Position numbers and translations under genes: made by a program. A stretch of DNA of 64,000 bases, taken from NCBI RefSeq assembly GCF_002292295.1, contig NZ_DBBS01000007.1, positions 14,874 to 78,873 on the forward strand, in the 5' to 3' direction. The stretch's first letter is position 1. Each line of letters starts with the position of its first letter. A model generated the notes under the pieces. That model worked only from the letters and a program-made list of their open reading frames with translations. It made no database searches and was not told the origin of the DNA. This document shows positions 25,238 through 33,685 of this stretch, piece by piece. Origin of the DNA: Sphingomonas sp. UBA978 (GTDB lineage Bacteria > Pseudomonadota > Alphaproteobacteria > Sphingomonadales > Sphingomonadaceae).

Positions 25238-26455
25238 TCAGGTGTCGCGGCGGCCGAGCAGGCGCAGGCGCAGCGCGTTGAGCTTGATGAAGCCGGCGGC
25301 GTCGCGCTGGTCGTAGGCGCCCTGATCGTCCTCGAACGTCACCACTTTTTCCGAATAGAGCGAATTGGGCGACTTGCGGCCGACGATATAGACGCCACCC
25401 TTGTACAGCTTGAGCCGGACGGTGCCGCTGACCTTCGCCTGGCTGTGGTCGATCGCGGCCTGCAGCATCTCGCGCTCGGGCGAGAACCAGAAGCCGTTGT
25501 AGATCAGCTCGGCATAGCGCGGCGCGAGTTCGTCCTTGAGGTGCGCGGCGCCGCGGTCGAGCGTGATCTGTTCGATGCCGCGGTGCGCGAGATGATAGAT
25601 GGTGCCGCCCGGCGTTTCGTACATGCCGCGGCTCTTCATGCCGACGAAGCGATTCTCGACGAGGTCGAGGCGGCCGATGCCGTGGCGGCGCCCCAGTTCG
25701 TTGAGTTTGGTCAGCAGCGTCGCCGGGCTGGTCGCCTCGCCGTTCAGCGCGACGCCGTCGCCACGCTCGAAATCGATGGTGATATATTCGGGCGTGTCCG
25801 GCGCGTCCTCCGGATTGACGGTGCGCGAATAGACATAGTCCGGCACCTCGTCCCACGGGTTTTCGAGCACCTTGCCCTCGGACGAGGTGTGCAGCAGGTT
25901 CGCGTCGGTCGAGAAGGGCGATTCGCCGCGCTTGTCCTTGGCGACCGGGATCTGATGCTGTTCGGCGAATTCGATCAGCCGGGTGCGGCTGGTCAGGTCC
26001 CATTCGCGCCACGGCGCGATCACCTTGATGTCGGGCGCGAGCGCGTAATAGCCGAGTTCGAAGCGGACCTGATCGTTGCCCTTGCCGGTCGCGCCGTGGC
26101 TGACCGCGTCGGCATTGACTTGCCTCGCGATCTCGATCTGGCGCTTGGCGATCAGCGGGCGCGCGATCGAGGTGCCGAGCAGGTACAGCCCCTCGTACAG
26201 CGCGTTCGAGCGCATCATCGGGAAGACGTAATCGCGCACGAATTCCTCGCGCAGGTCGTCGATGAAGATATGCTCGGGTTTGACGCCGGCCATCTGCGCC
26301 TTGTGGCGGGCGGGCTCCAGCTCTTCGCCCTGGCCGAGATCGGCGGTGAAGGTGACGACCTCGCACTGGTAGGTCTGCTGCAGCCATTTCAGGATCACGC
26401 TCGTATCCAGCCCACCCGAATAGGCGAGAACGACACGGTTGATCTGATCGGTCAC
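25238..26455 (-). CDS. argG: Argininosuccinate synthase
   Basis: A 405-residue enzyme joining citrulline and aspartate with ATP in arginine synthesis. The N-terminal PP-loop is LAYSGGLDTSVILKWL; other conserved blocks are FTADLGQGEEL, SHGATGKGNDQVRFE, SPFSTDANLLHTSSEGKVLENPW and ESRFVGMKSRG-like NRFVGMKSRGMYETPGG. I choose the GTG at 26455, with AAGGA 8 nt upstream, rather than the longer frame start at 26518, since family proteins begin a few residues before the PP-loop strand. Its 3' end is copied twice in the downstream intergenic DNA. Confidence 0.97.
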   Translation of the reverse strand: MTDQINRVVLAYSGGLDTSVILKWLQQTYQCEVVTFTADLGQGEELEPARHKAQMAGVKPEHIFIDDLREEFVRDYVFPMMRSNALYEGLYLLGTSIARPLIAKRQIEIARQVNADAVSHGATGKGNDQVRFELGYYALAPDIKVIAPWREWDLTSRTRLIEFAEQHQIPVAKDKRGESPFSTDANLLHTSSEGKVLENPWDEVPDYVYSRTVNPEDAPDTPEYITIDFERGDGVALNGEATSPATLLTKLNELGRRHGIGRLDLVENRFVGMKSRGMYETPGGTIYHLAHRGIEQITLDRGAAHLKDELAPRYAELIYNGFWFSPEREMLQAAIDHSQAKVSGTVRLKLYKGGVYIVGRKSPNSLYSEKVVTFEDDQGAYDQRDAAGFIKLNALRLRLLGRRDT

Positions 26456-26589
26456 GGCAGCATCCTTGGATCGTGAGGAGATGGCCGCGCCCCTAGGCGC
26501 CTGCGTGCCCCGGCGCAACGTCTGCGTTCACCGGGGGTTTAGCGCCGGCCGGCTAGACCGGTCCGAAATCCCTTGTTCCCGGAGACGTC

Positions 26590-27000
26590 ATGTTCCGTCC
26601 GCTGTTTGCCGCTTTGCCCCTGCTGCCCGTCCTGATGCTCACTGCCACGCCATCGCTGGCCGCCGAGAAGATCGATCCCAAGATCCGGGCGGAGTTCGAC
26701 AAGACCGATGCCAACAAGGACGGCGTGCTGACCCGTGCCGAGATCGACGCGCGCGTCGCGCGGATGGACGTCGGCAAGGCCAAGATGCCGCCGGGCAAGG
26801 CCAAGGCGATCAGCGGCGCCTGGTTCAACACCGCCGACGCCAACCACGACGGCAAGGTGACGCCGGTCGAGATGCAGGGCCTCTTCCGCGCGCTCGCCTC
26901 GCGCTACGACACCAACCATGACGGCGTCGTCAGCCTCGACGAACGCGCCGCCGCACGCGCCGCGGTCGTCGGCCCGGCGGCGGGACCGACGGGGCGCTGA
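26590..27000 (+). CDS. Exported EF-hand protein
   Basis: A 136-residue protein with a signal peptide (MFRPLFAALPLLPVLMLTATPSLAA) and three canonical calcium-binding EF loops: DANKDGVLTRAE (40-51), DANHDGKVTPVE (83-94) and DTNHDGVVSLDE (107-118). It is probably a periplasmic calcium-binding or buffering protein; partners are unknown. A second EF-hand protein lies at 32196-32651. Confidence 0.88.
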   Translation: MFRPLFAALPLLPVLMLTATPSLAAEKIDPKIRAEFDKTDANKDGVLTRAEIDARVARMDVGKAKMPPGKAKAISGAWFNTADANHDGKVTPVEMQGLFRALASRYDTNHDGVVSLDERAAARAAVVGPAAGPTGR

Positions 27001-27031
27001 CGCGCCCGCATTCCGGGAGAACATCGGGGCG

Positions 27032-27124
27032 CAGTTGCGGGGGGATCGTGACGGCGGGCATCGTTCCGTTGCCGTCCGTTCCGTAACTGGGCCCCGGCCT
27101 TCGCCGGGGAACGGGCTTGCTTGG
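27032..27124. repeat. Left part of duplicated unit with CCCCGGCCTTCGCCGGGG palindrome
   Basis: Bases 27032-27124 match 27239-27331 at an offset of 207 bp. The unit includes GACGGCGGGCATCG and the palindrome CTGGGCCCCGGCCTTCGCCG (27087-27112), which is repeated at 27294-27319 and, inverted, at 27216-27241. With the pseudogene below, it fills the 27001-27331 gap. Confidence 0.85.
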
Positions 27125-27205
27125 TTGTTTCAGCGTCGCGCTGTCGGGGTCGAGCTGACCCTCGGTCAGCGTTTCCGTCCCCGGGAGCGCGGCCTTTAAC
27201 AGCAC
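27125..27205 (-). pseudogene. Duplicated 3' end of the M16 peptidase gene
   Basis: On the minus strand this encodes LKAALPGTETLTEGQLDPDS followed by ATLK and the stop, closely matching the real C-terminus LKAARPGTETLTEAQLDLDS-ATLK at 27332-27412, offset 207 bp. The stop is changed from TAA to TGA context but the frame is kept. Upstream the copy runs into an inverted CCCCGG palindrome, so no gene is attached. Confidence 0.88.
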
Positions 27206-27293
27206 GAACCATTCCGTTCCCCGGCGAAGGCCGGGGCCCAGTTGCGGAACAGGGATGACGGCGGGCATCGCTCCGTTACCAAGCCTTTCCTAA

Positions 27294-27319
27294 CTGGGCC
27301 CCGGCCTTCGCCGGGGAAC
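27294..27319. repeat. CCCCGGCCTTCGCCGGGG palindrome just after the M16 gene
   Basis: Ten-base arms CCCCGGC/GCCGGGG around TTC, 12 bp beyond the M16 stop. It likely forms the 3' hairpin of the transcript. The same sequence precedes the duplicated end at 27087 and appears inverted at 27216-27241. Confidence 0.8.
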
Positions 27320-27331
27320 AGGTTTGCCCGG

Positions 27332-30169
27332 TTATTTCAACGTCGCGCTGTCGAGATCGAGCTGGGCTTCGGTCAGCGTTTCCGTGCCCGGGCGGGCGGC
27401 TTTCAGCGGGGCGATGAACTGCTTTGCGTCGCCGACCACCGCGACGCTCGCCGCCTGCGGATCGAGCAATGCCGCCGCCGCCGATTGCACCGACGCCGGG
27501 GTGACGGCCTCGACCTTCGCGGTGTAGCGCTGCAGTTCGTCGAGCGGCACGCCGTCGAGGACATATTCGCCGAGGATGCCGGCGACGCCGCCGGTCGTTT
27601 CCACCGTCCGCCCGAAATTGCCGACCAGCACCGCCTTGCGCGTGGCGAGTTCCGCCTCCGGCACCGGCGCGGTGCCGAGCCGCGCCATCTCGGCGGTCAT
27701 CAGCGTCACCACTTCCGCCGCGGTCTGGTTCTTGGTCTGCGTCCGCGCGGCGATGCTGCCGGTCTCGCGCGCCGCATCGACGCCGCTCGACGCGCCATAG
27801 GCGAGGCCGCGCTTGATGCGGATCTCCTGGTTGAGCCGTGACGAAAAGCCGCCGCCGAGCACGGTGTTGGCGACCGAGAACGGATAGTAACGCGCATCCG
27901 ACCGCGCGATCGCCGGCCGTTCGACGACCACGCCCGCCTGACCTGCGCCGGGCATGTCGACGACGATCGTGCGCGGGGCGGGCAGGGCGGTGGCGGTCGT
28001 GGCCGGCGCGGGCGCGGCGCCGGCGGCGCGCCAGCCGCCAAGCTGCGCCTCGGCGAGCGTCTTCGCCCGCGCCGGCGTGACGTCGCCGACGAGGATCAGC
28101 GCAGCCCGGTCGGGGCGCCACGTGCGGGCATAGGCGGCGGTGACGTCGGCGCGGGTGATCGCCTTGAGCGAGGCGGGCGTGCCGCTGCCCGGCGCGCCGA
28201 ACGCGGCGCCGCCGAACGCTGCGCGATCGGCGACCATCGCGGCGAGCTGCGCCGGATTCTTCAGCGCGACGGTAACCGAATCGACCTGTTGCGCGCGGGC
28301 GCGGTCCAGCTCGTCCGCGGCGAAGGCGGGGTGCGTCGCGACGTCGGCGAGGATCGTCATCGCCGGCGCGAGCTGGTCCGACTTCACCGTCACCTCGACC
28401 GAGCCGCCGCCATAGGCCGCGCCGCTGCCGATCGATCCGCCGAGGCTTTCGATCGCGCGCGCGATCTGCGTGGCGGTGCGCGTGGCGGTCCCCTTGGTCA
28501 TCAGCGTCGCGGCGAGGCTGCTGACGCCCGAGCGGTTCGCGGGGTCGAGCGCCTGCCCGCCGGTCGACACCAGATAGGCGGTGGCGATCGGCAGGTCGTG
28601 GCGCTCGACGGTGATGACGCGCAGGCCGTTGGCGAGGCGCGTCTCCACCGGCTGCGGCAGGTTCGTCTTGATCGGTGCGGCCGGCGCGGGGGGCTGGATG
28701 CGCTGACCCTCGGGCGCGGGCGTGACGATCGCGATGGTCGCGGGCGCGCGCAGCGGCGCGGTCTGCACGGAGGGCGCGACCGCGATCGTGTCGCCGGTCT
28801 TGCCGGCCGGTCTGGCGGTGTCGGGCAGATAGCGGATCGTCGCCGACTGGTTCTCGCCCAGATACCGGCGGGCGACGCGCTGCACGTCGGCGGCGGTGAC
28901 CTGAGCGATCGCCGCCAGCTGGCGGTCGGCGGCGCGGGGATCGCCGTCGATGATGACCGAGCTGGCGAGGATGCGCGCCTTGCCCTCGGCCGTCTCGCGG
29001 CTCTTGATCGCGGCGGTGAGGATCTCGTTCTTCGCCTCCGCCAGCTCGGCGGCGGTCACCAGCGTGTCGCGGAAACGGGCGATCTCGCGCTTCAGCGCCG
29101 CCTCGCCCTGGTCGACGGTCTTGCCGCCGGCGAGGATCGCATAGGCGATCAGGTTGCCCGTCCCCTGCTTGCTGTCGAGGAACGACGAGGCATCCTGCGC
29201 GAGCTGGTCGCGATAGACGAGGCTCTCGTACAGCCGGCTGCTCTCGCCGGTCGACAGGATCGTCTGCAGCACGTTGAGCGCGGGAATGTCCGCCGCGCGG
29301 TCGGCGGGGACGTGCCAGCTCATCAGCACCGCGGGCAGCGGCGTGTTGGGTTCGTAGACGGTGTAGCCGACCGCTTTGGTGCGCGGCGGCTCCTGGACGG
29401 TGACGCGCGGAATCGCGGTGGCGGGGCGGGCGATGCTGGCAAAATAGCGGTCGATCCAGGCATCGAGCTGTCCGGCGTCGAAATTGCCCGACACGACGAG
29501 GATCGCATTGTCCGGCCGGTAATAGGTCGCGTGGAAGCCGCGGACGTCGTCGATCGAGGCCGCCTCGAGATTCTCGATGCTGCCGATCGTCGAGCGCGCA
29601 TAGGGGTGCGTGGTATAGGCGGCGGCGGACAGATAGGTGGAGAACAGCTTGCCATAGGGCTGGGCGAGCGTGCTCTGGCGCAATTCCTCCTTCACCACGT
29701 CGCGCTCGGAGGCGAAGCTCTTGGGCTCGACGACGAGGCTCGCCATCCGGTCCGCCTCGGCGAACAGCAGCCGTTGCAGGTGGTTGGCGGGGACGACCTC
29801 GAAATAATTGGTGTAATCATCGTTGGTCGAGGCGTTGTTATAGCCGCCGACGTCCTCGGTCAGGCGATCCATCTGTTCGCTGACGAGGTTTCGCGTCGCC
29901 TTGAACATGAGATGTTCGAACATGTGCGCGAAGCCCGAGCGGCCCTGCGGATCGTCCTTCGACCCGACGTCGTACCAGACCTGCACCGCGACGTTCGGCG
30001 TCGTCGTGTCGCGCAGCGCATAGACGCGCAGGCCGTTCGCCAGCGTGCGTTCGGTATAGGCGATCGGCCTGACCGCGGCGGCGCTGGGGGCGGGCGCGGT
30101 GGTCTGCGCGACGGCGGACAGGGGCAGCAGCGCGGCCCCGAGCAACAGGGCGGCACGAACGAGGCGCAT
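27332..30169 (-). CDS. M16-family zinc peptidase, two-domain, exported
   Basis: A 945-residue pitrilysin-like protein with a signal peptide (MRLVRAALLLGAALLPLSAVAQ). The first M16 half holds the inverse zinc motif HMFEH (82-86) with a downstream Glu in KEELRQ, so it is catalytic. The second half (about 510-930) has no HxxEH and is the inactive domain (VSTGGQALDPANRSGVSSL); both M16_C regions are present (NAILVVSGNFD, RAALILVGDVTPARA). Single-chain pairs like this are common in sphingomonads and degrade peptides in the periplasm. Both the 3' end and the 5' end of this gene are duplicated in the flanking DNA. Confidence 0.92.
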   Translation of the reverse strand: MRLVRAALLLGAALLPLSAVAQTTAPAPSAAAVRPIAYTERTLANGLRVYALRDTTTPNVAVQVWYDVGSKDDPQGRSGFAHMFEHLMFKATRNLVSEQMDRLTEDVGGYNNASTNDDYTNYFEVVPANHLQRLLFAEADRMASLVVEPKSFASERDVVKEELRQSTLAQPYGKLFSTYLSAAAYTTHPYARSTIGSIENLEAASIDDVRGFHATYYRPDNAILVVSGNFDAGQLDAWIDRYFASIARPATAIPRVTVQEPPRTKAVGYTVYEPNTPLPAVLMSWHVPADRAADIPALNVLQTILSTGESSRLYESLVYRDQLAQDASSFLDSKQGTGNLIAYAILAGGKTVDQGEAALKREIARFRDTLVTAAELAEAKNEILTAAIKSRETAEGKARILASSVIIDGDPRAADRQLAAIAQVTAADVQRVARRYLGENQSATIRYLPDTARPAGKTGDTIAVAPSVQTAPLRAPATIAIVTPAPEGQRIQPPAPAAPIKTNLPQPVETRLANGLRVITVERHDLPIATAYLVSTGGQALDPANRSGVSSLAATLMTKGTATRTATQIARAIESLGGSIGSGAAYGGGSVEVTVKSDQLAPAMTILADVATHPAFAADELDRARAQQVDSVTVALKNPAQLAAMVADRAAFGGAAFGAPGSGTPASLKAITRADVTAAYARTWRPDRAALILVGDVTPARAKTLAEAQLGGWRAAGAAPAPATTATALPAPRTIVVDMPGAGQAGVVVERPAIARSDARYYPFSVANTVLGGGFSSRLNQEIRIKRGLAYGASSGVDAARETGSIAARTQTKNQTAAEVVTLMTAEMARLGTAPVPEAELATRKAVLVGNFGRTVETTGGVAGILGEYVLDGVPLDELQRYTAKVEAVTPASVQSAAAALLDPQAASVAVVGDAKQFIAPLKAARPGTETLTEAQLDLDSATLK

Positions 30170-30276
30170 GGATCGAAGGCTCCGGCTCAGCGGTGAGGAT
30201 GCCCGCGGTTGAACCGGAGTGGCGCGGTGGTGTCAATGCGGGGACGTGGGGGGCTGGGTTCGGAAGGGTAGAGCGG

Positions 30277-30480
30277 GGTTCACGCGAAGGCGCGACGCCG
30301 CGAAGAGAAGGGGCGCGCGCGCGGAGACGCGGAGGTGTGGCGTTCGCCGCCGCAGGCTCGATCCATTCTCGGACCCTGCGCGGGGACCACGGTAGCGGCG
30401 AGATGGCGGCTGCGCCGCACGCTTGACCTTTTCCGCGTCTCCGCGTGAACCCTATCGTCTTTTCGCGGCCTCGCGCCTCG
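30277..30480. repeat. GCGAAG-arm inverted-repeat element upstream of the M16 gene
   Basis: Left arm 30279-30335 (TTCACGCGAAGGCGCGACGC, then GCGGAGACGCGGAGG) and right arm 30427-30481 (CCGCGTCTCCGCGTGAACC, then TTTTCGCGGCCTCGCGCC). The centre contains GGGGACCACGGTAGCGGCGA. A homologous second element follows at 30614-30797. Confidence 0.8.
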
Positions 30481-30613
30481 CAGCAGCGCAGCCCCGGGCA
30501 ATAGGGCGGCAGGAACGAGGTGCATGGATCGAAGGTGCTGGCCCGGCGATGAGGATGCCCGCGGTTGAACCGGAGTGGCGCGGTGGTGTGGCAGCGGGGG
30601 CTGCGTCCGGAAG
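30481..30613 (-). pseudogene. Duplicated 5' end and leader of the M16 peptidase gene
   Basis: This matches 30125-30257 at an offset of 356 bp. On the minus strand it contains the first 15 codons (ATG at 30525; M-H-L-V-P-A-A-L-L-P-G-A-A-L-L, versus M-R-L-V-R-A-A-L-L-L-G-A-A-L-L) and the upstream region including GAACCGGAGTGGCGCGGTGG. The signal-peptide-coding part then runs into the right arm of the element, so no functional protein is expected. Because the leader is copied, a second promoter may be active here, reading toward the M16 gene. Confidence 0.87.
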
Positions 30614-30797
30614 AGAAGAAGGGGGGTCGCGCGGAGGCGCGGAGACGCGGAGGTGTTGCGTCCGGCGCGGCAGGTGCGATCCCTGTCCGGGCCTTTCGCG
30701 GGGACCACGGTAGCGACGAGATGGTGGCTGCGCCGCACGCCTGACCTCCTCCGCGTCTCCGCGTGAACCGGCCTTCTTCGCGCCTTCGCGCCGAACC
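30614..30797. repeat. Second GCGAAG-arm element (tandem copy)
   Basis: Homologous to 30277-30480 but shorter: left arm GCGGAGGCGCGGAGACGCGG at about 30630-30652, shared centre GGGGACCACGGTAGCGACGA, right arm CTCCGCGTCTCCGCGTGAAC and TTCTTCGCGCCTTCGCGCCG. Together with 30170-30613 it fills the 637-bp gap between tgt's small partner gene and the peptidase. Confidence 0.8.
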
Positions 30798-30806
30798 CCG
30801 CGTCCG

Positions 30807-30995
30807 TCAGTCCTTCTTCTTGCCCGAATTGGCGAACAGCACCGCCGCCGCCACCGCGGCCGATCCGATGCCGACGCCGATGATGCGCATCGGCCAGTGG
30901 TTCCGGTTCACCTTGTTGCGCGATCTCGCGGCGGCGTCCTGCTGCGCCTTGGCGGCGGCGGCGGCTTCGAGGATTTCGTTGGGCTGGTCTGACAT
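30807..30995 (-). CDS. Small single-span membrane protein downstream of tgt
   Basis: A 62-residue protein: a charged N-terminus (MSDQPNEILEAAAAAKAQQD), a basic stretch (RSRNKVNRNHWPM), one hydrophobic segment (IIGVGIGSAAVAAAVLFA) and a Lys-rich tail. It starts 2 bp after the tgt stop, so it is co-transcribed with tgt. The function is unknown; the coding quality and coupling make it a likely real gene. Confidence 0.78.
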   Translation of the reverse strand: MSDQPNEILEAAAAAKAQQDAAARSRNKVNRNHWPMRIIGVGIGSAAVAAAVLFANSGKKKD

Positions 30996-30997
30996 GC

Positions 30998-32134
30998 TTA
31001 CTCTCCCTTGCCCCGATGATAGCGTGCGCGGAACGCATCGGCGAACGGGGTCAATTCTCCCGCTGCAATGGCCCCGCGCAGGTCCGCCATCAAGGCTTCG
31101 TAGAACCGGATATTGTGTTCGGTCATCAGCATCGCGCCGAGGATCTCGCCGGCGCGGACGAGGTGGTGGATATAGGCGCGGCTCCACGTCGCGCACACCG
31201 GACAGTCGCAGGCGGGGTCGAGCGGCCCCTGATCTTCGCCGAATTTCGCGTTGCGCAGGTTGATCGGGCCGGTTCGCGTGAACGCCTGTCCGGTCCGCCC
31301 CGACCGCGTCGGCATGACGCAGTCGAACATGTCGATGCCGCGCTCGACCGCGCCGACGATGTCGTCGGGCTTGCCGACGCCCATCAGATAGCGCGGCTTG
31401 TCCGCGGGCAGCTGCGCGGGCGCAAAGTCGAGGCAGCCGAACATCGCCGCCTGCCCCTCGCCGACCGCGAGGCCGCCGACCGCATAGCCGTCGAAGCCGA
31501 TGTCGATCAGCGCATCCGCCGACGCCTTGCGGAACCCTTCGTCGAGCGCACCCTGCTGAATCCCGAAGATCGCATTGTTGGCGCCATGTTCGCCGCCGGC
31601 GTCGAAGGCGTCGCGGCTGCGCTTCGCCCAGCGCATCGACCGCTCCATCGCCGCCGCCTGCACCTCGCGGGTCGAGGTGGTCGGCACCAGCTCGTCGAAC
31701 GCCATCACGATGTTGGAGCCGAGCAGCCGCTGGATCTCGATCGAGCGTTCCGGGCTGAGCAGGTGGCGGGTGCCGTCGAGGTGCGACTTGAACGACACGC
31801 CCTCTTCCGAGCGCTTGGTGAGGTCGGCGAGGCTCATCACCTGATAGCCGCCCGAATCGGTCAGGATCGGCCGGTCCCAGCCCATGAAGGCGTGCAGCCC
31901 GCCCAGCCGCGCGACGCGCTCCGCACCGGGGCGCAGCATGAGGTGATAGGTGTTGCCGAGGATGATGTCCGCGCCGCTCGCCGCGACGTCGGCGGGCTTC
32001 ATCGCCTTGACCGTGGCGGCGGTGCCGACCGGCATGAAGGCGGGGGTGCGAATGAGCCCACGCTGCATCTGGATGGTGCCGGTGCGGGCGCGGCCGTCGG
32101 TGGCGGCGATGGTGAAGGCGAAACGGGGGGGCAT
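30998..32134 (-). CDS. tgt: Queuine tRNA-ribosyltransferase
   Basis: A 378-residue tRNA-guanine transglycosylase that puts the queuosine precursor preQ1 into the wobble position of GUN tRNAs. Conserved blocks: DSGGYQVMSL (with an active-site Asp), VMAFDELVP, the second catalytic Asp region GIDMFDCVMPTR and the zinc site CDCPVCATW...HH. The ATG at 32134 gives the normal length. queA, the next step of the pathway, lies just upstream with one small gene between. Confidence 0.96.
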   Translation of the reverse strand: MPPRFAFTIAATDGRARTGTIQMQRGLIRTPAFMPVGTAATVKAMKPADVAASGADIILGNTYHLMLRPGAERVARLGGLHAFMGWDRPILTDSGGYQVMSLADLTKRSEEGVSFKSHLDGTRHLLSPERSIEIQRLLGSNIVMAFDELVPTTSTREVQAAAMERSMRWAKRSRDAFDAGGEHGANNAIFGIQQGALDEGFRKASADALIDIGFDGYAVGGLAVGEGQAAMFGCLDFAPAQLPADKPRYLMGVGKPDDIVGAVERGIDMFDCVMPTRSGRTGQAFTRTGPINLRNAKFGEDQGPLDPACDCPVCATWSRAYIHHLVRAGEILGAMLMTEHNIRFYEALMADLRGAIAAGELTPFADAFRARYHRGKGE

Positions 32135-32195
32135 GATTCCGAGCGCTTTGGCGAAGCCGGCGCGCGGTGTCGAGCGTCGGGTGACGCTACCGGCG

Positions 32196-32651
32196 TCAGC
32201 GCTTGCCGCGCGGCCCCATCTGCCGCCCGGCCATCGCGCGGATGGTCAGCAGCTCCTTGCGGCTGAGGCTGCCGTCCCGGTCGACGTCGAGCCGCGCGAA
32301 GATGCGCGCGAACGCCGCCTGCAGTTCGGGCAGCGTGATGCGGTTGTCGCCGTCGGCGTCGACCTCGAACGGGCTCGGCAGCGCATTGCGGTCGCCCAGC
32401 CAGCGCTCCGCCCAGTCGGCGAACGCGATATAGCCGATCGACCCGCCGTTGCCGGCGTCGATCGCGGCGAAGCTGCGGCGCAGGCCCGCCTCCATCTCGG
32501 CGCGGCTGGTCCGTCCGTCGCCATCCGCATCGAAGCCGGCGATCGCCATGCCGACCGGCTCGACGACGAAGGTTGCGGGCGGCTGGCCCGGCCCGGCCGG
32601 CAGGACGGGCGCGGCCGGCACGGCGGCTTGCAGGAGGAGGGCGAGCAACAT
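32196..32651 (-). CDS. EF-hand protein, probably exported
   Basis: A 151-residue protein with a hydrophobic leader (MLLALLLQAAVPAAPVLPAG) and three EF-type loops: DADGDGRTSRAE (41-52), DADGDNRITLPE (98-109) and DVDRDGSLSRKE (122-133). A GTG six bases upstream (32657) overlaps the queA stop as GTGA and is an equally possible start giving two more residues. It sits between queA and tgt in one transcription direction, but no link to queuosine is evident. Confidence 0.82.
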   Translation of the reverse strand: MLLALLLQAAVPAAPVLPAGPGQPPATFVVEPVGMAIAGFDADGDGRTSRAEMEAGLRRSFAAIDAGNGGSIGYIAFADWAERWLGDRNALPSPFEVDADGDNRITLPELQAAFARIFARLDVDRDGSLSRKELLTIRAMAGRQMGPRGKR

Positions 32652-32653
32652 GC

Positions 32654-33685
32654 TCACGACGATGGCAGCAACAGCGAGGCATCGCCATAGCTGTAGAAGC
32701 GATAGCCCTCGGCGATCGCATGCGCATAGGCGGCCTGCATCCGCTCGCGCCCCATCAGCGCCGATACCAGCATGAACAGCGTCGATTTGGGCAGATGGAA
32801 GTTGGTCAGCAGTCCGTCGATGCCGTGGAAGGCGTAGCCCGGGGTGATGAAGATCGCGGTGTCGCCCGCGAACGGGCGGATGACGCGGTCGGCGCCGGTG
32901 GCGCTTTCGATCAGGCGGAGCGAGGTGGTGCCGACCGCGATCACGCGGCCGCCGTTGGCGCGCACCGCGTTGAGGCGGTCGGCGGTGGCGGCGTCGATGC
33001 GGCCCCATTCGGCGTGCATGCGATGATCGGCGGTGTCCTCCGCCTTGACCGGCAGGAAGGTGCCGGCGCCGACGTGCAGCGTCAGCGTCTCGTGCGCGAT
33101 GCCCTGCGCCGCCAGCGCGGCGATCAGCGTGGGGGTGAAATGCAGCGCCGCGGTGGGCGCGGCGACCGCGCCGGGCTCGGCGGCGAACATCGTCTGGTAA
33201 TCCGCCGCATCCTGCGCATCGGTCGGGCGCCTCGCGGCGATATAGGGCGGCAGCGGCATGCGCCCGGCACGTTCGAGCAGCAATTCGACCGGCTCGTCGC
33301 CGGCGAAGTCGAGCGCGAAGCTGCCGTCCTCCGCCCGGTCGGAGGCGGTGGCGGCGACGTCCCGGCCGAAATCGATCCGGTCGCCGTCGCGCAGCCGCTT
33401 GGCGTTGCGGATGAAGGCGCGCCAGCGGCGCGGCCCCTCGCGCTTGTGCAGCGTCGCCCCGATCGTCGCGTCGCCCCGGCGCCCCTCGAGCTGCGCGGGG
33501 ATGACGCGGGTGTCATTGAAGACGAGGCAGTCGCCGGCGCGCAGCTGGCCGGGCAGGTCGCGCACGATCGCGTCGCGCGTCGTCGCCCCGTCGAGGACGA
33601 GGAGGCGCGCGGCGTCGCGCGGCACCGCCGGCCGCAGTGCGATACGCTCCGGCGGCAGGACGAAATCGAAGAGGTCGACCTTCAC
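32654..33685 (-). CDS. queA: S-adenosylmethionine:tRNA ribosyltransferase-isomerase
   Basis: A 343-residue enzyme making epoxyqueuosine from preQ1-tRNA using the ribosyl of SAM. Typical sequences: FDFVLPPERIALRPA, FNDTRVIPAQLEG, LPPYI, DYQTMFA, GAVAAPTAALHFT, HVGAGTFLPVK and FHLPKSTLFMLVSA. It starts in ATGA overlap with the end of the cyclophilin gene, so the order ppi-queA-EF-hand-tgt is one operon. Confidence 0.96.
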   Translation of the reverse strand: MKVDLFDFVLPPERIALRPAVPRDAARLLVLDGATTRDAIVRDLPGQLRAGDCLVFNDTRVIPAQLEGRRGDATIGATLHKREGPRRWRAFIRNAKRLRDGDRIDFGRDVAATASDRAEDGSFALDFAGDEPVELLLERAGRMPLPPYIAARRPTDAQDAADYQTMFAAEPGAVAAPTAALHFTPTLIAALAAQGIAHETLTLHVGAGTFLPVKAEDTADHRMHAEWGRIDAATADRLNAVRANGGRVIAVGTTSLRLIESATGADRVIRPFAGDTAIFITPGYAFHGIDGLLTNFHLPKSTLFMLVSALMGRERMQAAYAHAIAEGYRFYSYGDASLLLPSS

